64,000 nt of DNA, taken from Lunularia cruciata (lineage: Eukaryota > Streptophyta > Marchantiopsida > Lunulariales > Lunulariaceae). Shown in pieces: positions 26,601 through 36,407 of this stretch. A program made the translations under genes and the position numbers. The notes under the pieces were generated by a model. It did not search any database. It saw only the letters and a program-made list of their open reading frames with translations, and had not been told where the DNA came from. Numbering within the stretch: the first letter of the stretch is position 1; every line of letters begins with the position of its first letter. The stretch spans positions 65,286,001 through 65,350,000 of the forward strand of contig OX419757.1 of the NCBI GenBank assembly GCA_948567375.1, read 5' to 3'.

Positions 26601-27653
26601 ACTGGAATTACACGTCGTGATTAATGGTGCACTAAAAGTCTGACTAGATTTCTCCATCATGTCACTGAGCAGTCTTCTCAGGTACCCCGAGGAAGTTTAT
26701 CGGAGTGGCAGCTATCGATATAGCGTACGAAGAGCTCGGGGACATTGTGCCATCATTCCAAGACGCTCTGATGGATAAAAAAGTAACCTCCACCAATTCA
26801 AGACGAGGAGACACATTGATCAGACCTTTTAATGACGTGAGTAGAACCCTGACATTTGTAATCCCGGCATTCAGCATTTTGTGGTTCATATTACTTAAAC
26901 GAGATAAAATGCATAAAGTTATGAGCAAAACGGATCGACAATACCTGTGCAAATGTCTAATTGTCAAAACATGTATGTGCCGCTAGTTAGTTAGATATTA
27001 ATGCTAGCTCTACGCGTTCTTCAAATTTACGTGATAATGCTGGTCAGGTATTGGTGAACCATTCATAGGCTACATGTTGATGGAACTTGTTTTAGAGAAA
27101 TAGTTTCACGCGTGGCTGACTTTGCTTAGGCAGTGTATTGTGTCTAAATCAAAACCAGTATCCTGAGTGACGCTCACTATTGGGAGTTCCTGTGCAGGAT
27201 GAGCCCAGATTCGATCCTTGTGAAGAAGTTGCCACTAGCAACAAAATAGTGATGTGCCCAGCCCCAGATCCTCAAACAAGTTCCAAATATGCATTTCAGG
27301 ACTGCTGCAATTTGTGTGCTGATGCTAGGATCTGCCAAGATTCTGAAAGTTCGACTCACAGGAATACGGAGAAGTTAATAGCAGCATATGTTGGGAGTGG
27401 CATTGGTGGTATTGGGTTTATAGGATTGATTGTCTTCTTCATTTGGCATAGGAAAAGATTCATTTCAATAAGGCCAGACGAGAATACAGCAACAGAAGTA
27501 GCGAGCAGGTCTGTAACCAAAAGGAGCACTTCAACGGCTCCTGACACGTCACAAACCCAGTTGGTGCAATTCGAGAGAGAAAACTCCAAGCTCACACCCC
27601 ATCAAATTAATCAGGTTCTCCTCAAGTTAAGCGTAGACAAGCTCGAAGACTAA
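23668..27653 (+). CDS. VWA-Cache membrane protein, alpha2delta/CACHD1-like, copy 2 (8 exons)
   Basis: Exons: 23668-23854, 23982-24070, 24418-24500, 25021-25198, 25550-25813, 26024-26525, 26682-26836, 27198-27653, giving 637 residues. Splice phases match copy 1 at every junction, and exon 1 has the same length (187 bp). The N-terminus is hydrophobic but a poorer signal peptide than in copy 1. The VWA_N-like part ends in CRRRPWYIGA, closer to the animal alpha2delta RPWY motif. VWA spans about 209-385, with degenerate MIDAS loops (D214-x-T216-x-K218; TSG at 330-332). The Cache-like part has EPYWSPLYTDYYNAG and KFIGVAAIDIAY. A Cys-rich juxtamembrane segment precedes a transmembrane helix at about 546-569 and a tail ending in a motif shared with copy 1. 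Copies 1 and 2 are clearly diverged along their whole length, so the duplication is not recent, yet the frame is intact. The partner is unknown. Confidence 0.82.
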
Positions 27654-30089
27654 GTTAGGGAAGTATATCTTGTATAAATCATCAGGTACTTATTCTTTAC
27701 ATGTTCCGCTCCGGCACTGCACGCTGGCTTAGATGGAGCTACAAAATTGTTGTAAATTAGTTAAGTTTTCATTACAAACTTAGTATCCCTTGCAAGTCTG
27801 GATAATTTCGACCCATGATAAAATTCTTTTGATTTCCTCCTTGTCGATTTCATATGAATGTGTGTTTCGTTGCAAGTGACTTCCCATGACCATAAGTTAT
27901 TCAGTCAAATTATAAGTGCTTTCATTGTTTCCAAGTAAAGGTAGAATCTAGGGGAAGTTATTTATTTTTCATCTTGATCCAGTGCGTACTCTTAAGGCAC
28001 TAGATTTCTCCAAATGAAGTAGTACGAAACAATTACAGAGCAAAGTCATTTTCTATGAATATGCATAGTAGAATTTTGGATTGGTACCTGAAACTCGAAA
28101 CAATGATCATGAGATTAGGAATTAAAGGGCAAATGACAGCAAAAACAAAAACACAAAAATGCAAAAACTTAGTTTGCAAGATAAACGAGTATGCAGAAAG
28201 TCAAAGAAATTGCGGACAGCTTTATAGTGATGCTTACTATCAGTTTTAATTTAAACATGTGATTCTTTAAGATAATTACAATGCATATGGATTATAACTT
28301 TGTCAAGGACGCTGTTTTGCACCGTTGGGTAGTCAAGCCACTGATCTTTAGAGGTCGTTTCCCTCAGTGTTAACTTGAACTGAATTACAGCATTGCTGTT
28401 GCGATTAAGGTTGTAAGAGATGGTAATTTGTTCTTGAAGAAACATGCGTTAGACAAATAGGCCCTTTGTTATTTGTCTTTAATACACTTTTCAATTCTCA
28501 ACTTCTCCATTGATACTGAATTAATAATAAAGTGTCATTTACACTACTTATAATTCTATAACTGATTTTATTATTATATATACTCATCTTATATAATGGT
28601 AATCCCTATTTTCCAAATATGGAAGGCTATATCATGGTATCCTAGATTAATATAATTGATTCTTAGTTTTGCGTTCAACTTAAAATTGGCAAGAATAATC
28701 CTTGTAAAAATTTGCTTGTTCACTACAAATTCAATATAAGGATCTATTTTGGCTAACCAAATTTTAACTAGGTTATTATATGAAAGTCACTACAAGAAAG
28801 ATATGAGATGAATTTTCAAACTCACTAAGTGATATGAAAAAGAATACTTCATGTTGAAAGTACTATGTTTATTCTTGTGACATAAGCTAGAGTTTGGTAT
28901 GTTTGGAAAGAAAATTTGAAACTTGAAAAGCTTTTGATGAGTAATAAAACACCACCTTCTGGAAAAGTTTCACTTTCAATACTTCAGTCTAATATATGTA
29001 AATTCTTGAGAATCTTGTCTTCTCTTGATATTTCCATGTAAGACATAAACGTCATATTTAGTGTGTATTGAAGAATCATATCAATGTAAGAAATAATTGA
29101 AATTTTACTAAGAAAATATCAATTGCGTAAGAAGACTATATAAATTATTTTAGGCTTTAAAACCTTCCTAAGTTTACTATTTTAAAGTCCAAAAACAAAA
29201 CAAAAAATTATTACTTCACTTAATAATATACAGCCTCTTCATTTTTGTTCATGTGCTTTAATAATATATACACTAATAAAATTTACCTTGAAATAGTGTA
29301 GATGCAAACTAATCATTTCAACCTCTTCTTAAGGTGGACTTCTATTAGTGTAGTCTACATTAATTAGAGGAAGTGATATTCTTCGTGTGATCCACACTAA
29401 AAGATGTAAATGCAAAATTCCTAAATCCAACGACCACTAATTAAAAAATAATAGTACAACTATCATTAAAATCCTCCATTGGTGCTGGTACTTTATCTTT
29501 AGCGTTTGTTAGAAATTATCTTTACAAACATTACATCGGAATATCAAATGATTAAATTTTCTAGTTAACTGAACGTTGAATATTTGACCGTAAGTGATGA
29601 TTTGACTCACTTTGATACCTTTTCTCGTATAACTTCTAAATAGAAGATATGAAAAGTTTGTTAGAAGTTTTACACTCTGAGCTTTTGATTGGCTACGACA
29701 TGCTCTTATGATCCATACGTCACCTTACTCACTTAACAGTGAGACCTAGATTGAGTCTTCAAAGCTACGATTTATTAAAGAAAAGAAGCAAAAATAGTTA
29801 CGTTAGTTCTAAAAGAGGAGTTTGAATGAAACTTGATGCTAATTATAAGCAGATTAATGAACTGTTGCGACATACTAGGATTATTCAATAGTAAGTTATC
29901 ATGCTACCACAAATGAAATGCCACTTATATACTCAAGGACAAGACAACATTAAAATACCGGACCCCAAGGGAGATGTCAAGCTCAATGGACTGACAGTAC
30001 CCACATGTTGAAAGTATTGGTCGTAACTTTTGTGGAATTTTCAAATGTACATACATTCAGCGCATTGGGATTCAGTTTCAACGCCTGCA
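27654..30089. other. A+T-rich intergenic region, no supported gene
   Basis: The stretch between copy 2 and the broken copy 3 has only short open frames without recognisable content. I see no LTR ends, terminal inverted repeats or structural RNA. Confidence 0.55.
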
Positions 30090-30109
30090 GTCAACCAACC
30101 GCGTAGATG
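30090..30109 (+). promoter_or_regulatory. Conserved upstream motif of the broken third copy
   Basis: GTCAACCAACCGCGTAGATG stands 134 bases before the relic start codon, as in the two intact genes. It shows that the duplication included the promoter. Confidence 0.45.
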
Positions 30110-30223
30110 TTGAAAACATCCACAATGTACAAGACATATAACCAGAAGAAGCCAGTTTTGTTTCAAGCACAATTCAGATCATTCTGAATGAAAAGCCTCA
30201 AGTCGAACAGTTTTAGCTAGTCA

Positions 30224-31015
30224 ATGATGGATGTGATGTCGTTGGGGAGAGCGAGAATATATTTTTTTCGATAGGTTTACTTTTGATGGTCGAAGTATTG
30301 CATTTGGATGCACAGCAAGAAAGGAGAGGAGAACTCCATTTAAGAGGAAAGTGTAAAAGAGTTTGCAAGAAAATTTGACGAGGTTTATCCTTGCTGAGTG
30401 TGGTGAGTGATTTTGCACTGTATAGATTCCTGCTACAATACGGAAAGAATGGTTTGTTTCCAGCTTAGATCCTTAGTTAATGAGGTGTAATCAGAGATCT
30501 GTGAAACTATTTGGCCGGTGAGGTGAAGCCCTCTGACCTAAATCGTTGTTCACACGATAAATACCTCCATTTGAGGGGTGCCATCACTTGTATCAATGTT
30601 ACTCGTGTAAGTTCCGGAACGTACTTGGCATGCATCTGACTTGCTTAGACCATAAGTTCGGTCTGCAAGATGTATGCGAGTCCTTGGAGCAGGTCGATCA
30701 GCACCGTGAATGAAAAGATGGAAAAAGCTGTGCCGTGTGATTGCACAGTTGAATGCACCTACACAAGCTAGAGTCAAGAATCGAGGTTGAGCTCGAGAAT
30801 TCACTGGATGGATACTTACAAACTATACATATATGGTGACTACCAGATTGATGTGCAAGAGAATGAAAATTAATTTTGATACTAGTTCGTCTGGGCTCAA
30901 ACTTTAGTAGGTTACCCATGAACATCTAATTTGATTATTTGGAATAGTATGATATACATAGGATGCCGGATGCAGCAAGGCACTCCCAAAAATGCTCCCA
31001 CACTTACCCGAGTAG
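30224..31015 (+). pseudogene. Third VWA-Cache copy, exons 1-3 only
   Basis: Exon 1 (about 30224-30402) keeps the start, the hydrophobic leader and the AQQERRGELHL-like region, but has an early in-frame TAG and indels. The donor gtgagt is preserved. The exon 2 remnant ends at about 30606 with CHLRGAITC-like coding (GGTGCCATCACTTGT) and a gtaagt donor; its acceptor is lost. The exon 3 remnant starts at about 30962 after atacatag and ends in a stop. Exons 4-8, including VWA, Cache and transmembrane parts, are absent. A hairpin repeat begins about 85 bp downstream. Confidence 0.8.
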
Positions 31016-31100
31016 TGTTGTAGATTATAGATAGCCCTATCCATGGGAGGATGTGGTCTCATACTATAGGAGACCACCACACCAATGGCTTTTATAAGTG

Positions 31101-31178
31101 CATGGTGTAAGAACTCTTTTGCTAAGCGGAGGGGCCCTTGTGGCCCCCTCCTCTTAGCCAAAGAGTTCTTACACCATG
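31101..31178. repeat. Near-perfect inverted repeat (hairpin), about 37-bp arms
   Basis: The left arm starts catggtgtaagaactctttt and runs into gctaagcggaggggcc. The right arm is its reverse complement, with two mismatches and one bulge, around a loop of about five bases. It could be the core of a small foldback element or a small-RNA precursor. It lies right after the truncated third VWA/Cache copy. Confidence 0.85.
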
Positions 31179-31179
31179 G

Positions 31180-33037
31180 TCATCCTTTTCTATTTGCACC
31201 TATTACAACAATGGATTCAAGTATCTATGAATTTCAGATCTATCTACAATTGGCTCATGACCTTTTACTTGCACAACACTTCCAATGTTTGCAAACTTTG
31301 TTCCAATAAATTCTATGAAGATTCAAGCAAACATTAGTGAGCGTATGCACACCCACACCCTCACTTGCATCCTCACTGATGCATCATTATTTGACAGAGC
31401 TAGGATTCTTTCTTGCAGGGGGGAAGGCTTTGGAGCTTGGCTCCATGCCTTCCCTTTGATAGAGGATTTTTGTTTCAACATCTGAAGAGTTCTCCACTAC
31501 AATTTGCTTATGTTTAGGTCTCCCTGATTTGGCCTTGCTAGGGCTTCCAGATCATTGTGCTTGTAATTCCACTTATGATACATACTACATACATCTTTTA
31601 CGATGTGTTGTTGGAAGAAAGCTCACCATAGTTCATGATGCCATCTGAGATATAGCGGCTCAACTCCTCCAACCTAGAAGGTATAGATTGAGCAGTGGTT
31701 GGACTTACTAGGATCACCTCCCATGCCAAGTGAGAAGAAAAGTTGTCACATTCATAGATGAAAGGTGTACTTGTATGATGTAGTGGTTGCAAACCCCCTA
31801 AAAGTAGAGACACTAGTAAGAGTGTGCATTTAGGCAGGAGCAATGGTAACCATCATAACTCAAGGAAAGGAGAGCATGATGCACCTTGGCTCACTTCCAA
31901 GAACTTTGTTCCTTTGCTTATGTAGACTTTGGGCCACTATATCACCATTTTGATGGATTTCTTAGGGCACCATCATGAGACTCCTTGCAAAGGAGAGTAG
32001 CTATGGTTGTCTCCAAACCAAATGCTCACCTCCTACTTTTGACAGAGAGTCTCAATCACACTACAATGCTCTTAGATTTAGGGTGTTCATAGACAAGCAA
32101 CAGCAATAGGAGTACCCATCACATCTAGGTGCCCCTCCTCTTACCAAATATACCATAACATGACCTCTATCACACCGTCTTCTAGTAGTTTTTTAGTTAC
32201 TTTTTGGCTGGTTGGTTGGTGGCCTCCCCATTGGGCAGGGTTGGGTGTCTTGGTTTTGGTTTGGTTTGTGTCTCTTGGGTTATTGGTGATTGTGCTCAGG
32301 CTCCCTTTGCACTCCTTGGTGCTTTGTACTCCTTTTCTCTTTCCTTTAGAATATATTGTGTGTGTGTGTGTGTGTGTGTGTTATTCTAGGCAGTATATAA
32401 CAACATTAATTACTTTTATGAGGCTTAAGCTTTTCAAACTTAAGTAGTTCTCTATTATTAGCTAGAGTGGAGCGAAGCTGCTAGGTCTAGGTCTAGAATT
32501 CAGTTTTGTTTATAATCTTTTTGGCTTGGCATCCCCATTCTTAGAGTGTGGTGCAAACTGATGATTCCTGATTTTCTGCAAGGAGGGTGATATAGATGGT
32601 AGACTCAACAAGATTAAGATGAATATTATTTGTAGGAATAAGGCACTAAAGGACACATTCAAGCTCATTGCACACCAATAAAAACATTCTACATGAGTTA
32701 CTACCTTGGTTTTCTTGACAGAACCAATTGATATTTTCATGGTAGATAGCGTTTAATCCCTATAACTATTTCTACAAGCATCATCCTTGGGCTGCATAAT
32801 TTCTGACAAAAGCTATTAGAAGCTATCGTACATCACACTATTGTAATAGTAGTAGTTGTTTTGATGCATTCTCCACAATATCATATGGCACATTGAATAG
32901 CCATAAGAGATCAAATTAATTTGAACGTTGTTAGTCATATTCAAGTGTTGTAAGACATATACATGTGAGAGCCTTACAATTTGATATGCAAGTGAATATG
33001 TATTGATGTATTGTTTCATCCTATTCCTATAGAGATG
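31180..33037. other. Intergenic region, no supported gene
   Basis: No protein family is recognised on either strand. A (TG)12 microsatellite lies at 32357-32380. The right boundary is the copia LTR at 33038. Confidence 0.5.
32357..32380. repeat. (TG)12 microsatellite
   Basis: Twelve uninterrupted TG dinucleotides. Confidence 0.95.
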
Positions 33038-33451
33038 TGTTGAAAGTACGTTTCAAATGTACTACATGTGGTATTGATATAGCATGTACCTACACTATAG
33101 GTGTTGTACAAAGCACATTGTATTGGAGGCAAAAGTTAGGATTAGAGTACTTAGGTCTTAGCTTTAAGAGAGCATGTTGTTCATACCATCAAGATACTAG
33201 CAACATAGTCAAGGAGGTTGAGCAACAGGATGTGTGAGAAACATGCTAGAGAAGAAAGGCTGGACAACATGACCAAGTTTTCATTAACTTAGAACTTGCA
33301 TACTATCCTACAACTCATCCATTCCCCACTTCATGCAACAAGAATTGCAATAAGAGGAAATAAGTAGAAGTGCTTTGTATACCTTTTTTTGTTCCTTGTA
33401 TGTTGTAAATGCTATATAGATTTCTATTTTTATTTACAATAGTTTTCAACA
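33038..33451 (+). repeat. Copia 5' LTR (414 bp)
   Basis: TG...CA ends. It shares gatatagcatgt, gagtacttaggtctta-like and gacaacatgaccaag words with the 3' LTR at 55492. Divergence is substantial, indicating an old insertion. No convincing tRNA primer-binding site follows at 33452. Confidence 0.85.
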
Positions 33452-33589
33452 AATTATGGGTACATGTTTTCTATTGCATCAAAAGTGATAAAAGATTATT
33501 GTTGTCACAGTATTTTAGAAAGACTCAGAGACTAGAAGATATCTTTGAAATTTGAGAGTAGATTGGGACACAATGAGAACAAGAAGTGA

Positions 33590-34400
33590 TGTGTTAGATA
33601 TAGTTTACATCAGTCAATTCAATGGAGAAAATTTCTTGATTTGGAAATTCTAAATGATGATTGTCTTCAGTCAAAGAGAATTATAGTGATTGTTAATGAG
33701 ATAGAGATTATAGATAAATTCATAGTAGATGGAGAAGAGGTCTATTAGTAGAGCAAGGAGGATGTTGCAAAAATGTATATCTATGCAATTATACAATAGA
33801 AGTATTCATAGAGATTGATCAATTGTAAAACTGCAAGCCAAATATAGAGTAGATTGATTAAGTTACATGAGCAATATGCTTCAAAGAACAAACACATTCT
33901 CTAATAGAGATTCTTTCAGTTACAAATAAAACCAAGAGAAGAGATAGCGGGTTTCATTAGCCAAAAAGAAACTCTTTTGATTCAATTGAATAATCATGGT
34001 GGAATAATAGATGATTCCTCAATTGACACCAAGATTTTTTGTAGTTTTTCACAAGCCTATTGCCCTATAATTGCCAAACGGGATAATATACTTGAGGAGA
34101 AAAAAACCATTGAGAGATTTGGACCACTACAAGAATACTTAAGGAAGAAACCTTGAACAGATTTGGAGAGTAGAAAGAAGAGAGTTAAAGAGAGAGCTTT
34201 TCTTGCTGCAAATAGAAGAAGTATGAGATGTACTAATGATGATGGGACTCAAAAAGAGACCAACATCTCTAAACTGAACAAGAGAACAAGCAGCAACCAA
34301 TGCAAAAAGAAGGGGAATTGGGCAAGAGAATGTAGAAGTGAGTGAAACTTCCCTACAAGAAAGCTGCATAATGTGGCTAATCCTAAAAGTCAAGCCAATG
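33590..34400 (+). pseudogene. Copia gag remnant
   Basis: The beginning reads FNGENFLIWKF, the conserved start of copia gag, followed by a stop. Near 34285-34340 a degenerate zinc knuckle reads QCKKKGNWARECRSE, where the first Cys of the CCHC pattern and its His are lost. Several stops lie in between. Confidence 0.75.
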
Positions 34401-35655
34401 CTCTAACAAAATAGAGTATTGCATTTGTTGCTAGTTTTAACATTGCCACAAGTATTGGTCATCAAGATAATGATGTTTGGTATGCTGATGGAGTAAAAGC
34501 ACATGACCAATAGACAAGAGTGGTTCCAAGATATCAATAAGATTGAAGGAGGAACTCGGCTCATATATGTTGTTGATGATCAACAAGTTTGGGTTGTTGG
34601 AGTGTGTATCCCAAGTTCAAAGGCTATCAATGTAATGTGTCATTCCATAAGGGCTAGAACAAAATATGCAGATACCTTCTAAAGCAAGATAAACCCTTGT
34701 CTGCTAGGGGGAACGTTTGAATGAGATCCTTGTTTGTGGATGAGCATCATCCATGAAGTACCGAGGTGCAGACTTAGCTAATCTTCTTTGAAAGAAGAAG
34801 ACTTGGGAAGAGGTACTCAAGGATGACAATCTGTTTCACAAGGAGCTAACCTCCTATTCTTCAAGACATCCTAATTTCTTGTAAGCTTGGTGTAAGAAGA
34901 CAAGATGGAGCCATCATAGGAGTTCTCTACATTCCAAAGTTGAAGCACAACCTATTTGGCAGTGGTCAAGTAGCAGACAAGAGGATTCAAACCACCTATA
35001 CCAAATAGATATGCTACATAGAGAAAGATGGAGTAGTGGTGATGAAGTGTGTTCATGACTCAAAGCTCTATAGACTTCAGATCAAAGTTATCAAGATAGG
35101 TAACATTCTCTAAGCAAACTCCATTGTTGCAAGCGATGGAAAGAGTGAGAAGCTAGAAAAGCAAAAATATTGTTAGAAGTTAAATATTTTATTTTGGCAC
35201 CAAAGACTTCTCAATCTTGCCTACATTAAGAAGATCAAGAGAAAAGAACTAGTAGAGGGTTAAGTTTGAAACTAGAAGAACTTAGTAGTGAAAAGTCTTT
35301 CTACTATGATTGATGTGCTCTAGGAAAGAAACATACATTACTCATTGCAAAATTCAATGATGGTAGAGGTAAGTACAAGGTTGGAGAGTTCTTTCACAAT
35401 GATATTTGTGGTCCTATGACTATGAGTTTAATAGGAGGATTGAGATAATATATCCTTTGTAAAGATGATACTAGGGGTTTCAGATTTGTATTTTTCTTGA
35501 AAGAGAAGTCATAAACTCTCTCTTGCTCAAGCAACTTCACACATGTAAAAACTCAATGAGGAATGAAGATCAAGAAACTACAATTTGATAGAGGAGGTGA
35601 ATATATTGAAACGGAATTTGTTGTTTTTGTATAGAGTGATGGATTAGTCCATGAA
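34401..35655 (+). pseudogene. Copia protease and integrase N-terminal remnant
   Basis: Broken plus-strand frames include KFNDGRGKYKVGEFFHND and ICGPMTMSLIGGL, corresponding to the pre-integrase and integrase core start, and FDRGGEYI near 35590. The reading stops at VHELT, where the Ty3 element inserted. Confidence 0.75.
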
Positions 35656-35660
35656 CTTAC

Positions 35661-36407
35661 TTTAATTTTTTAAGGATAAAAGACCTTAAGAGAAACACAG
35701 GAGAAGAAACACAAGCTTTACACTCAATACTCCGATGCTCCAAAGGAGCACCTTGACTGTATTATATAGCAAAGAGAGTTCCCTCAAAGCAAGCTCCACC
35801 CTTGGATCAGATACATGGATAGCTGACTTGGCAAGGAGCTCAATCTTAGATTAGTTGCATGCATGGATGACATGTCTATTCTGGTCCTATCTGGTTGGTC
35901 AAACAAGCTTTGACCACAGGAAATCTTTAAGGAATCTTCTTATAAGAATCTCAAAATTGCATGGGTATGGTACCGTTGGAAAGCTCTCAATGAGACAAAC
36001 AGGAGGGGAGTGAAATCTATCCTTTCTACCATGGAGCAATAATTTGCATATTTTAAAGGCATAATTCATCCATTTAAGCCTTTGAAATTAGCTCTAAAGT
36101 TGTGACTATTTTTGGCTCTTACCCTATTAGTAAAATAACTCTATTGGTAAAACCTCTATCTAATCTACTTATTCCAACATCTATAACATCTTTCTAGATA
36201 TTACTAAGCCAATTTTCACCTCTAGATTATATGTCTAGCTATTGGTATTAAATTTTCAAGCTATTTTTGGCTCTTGCTCCACTAATAGAAGTGCTCTTTT
36301 GATGACACCTCTATCTGATCTATCTAGCCCATCATACTTAACATCCTTCCAGAAATTAATAAGTCAATTTTCACCTCTAGATAATAAATCTAGCTACTGG
36401 TATCACA
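35661..36407 (-). repeat. Ty3 element 3' LTR (747 bp)
   Basis: In plus orientation it runs from tttaattttttaaggat to ctggtatcaca. Same family as the LTRs at 14471, 19325, 46023 and 53278. It contains the roughly 160-bp internal tandem duplication (ctctagat...tctagcta(t/c)tggta occurs twice). A purine tract (aatggaggagttt on the minus strand) abuts 36407. Confidence 0.88.
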
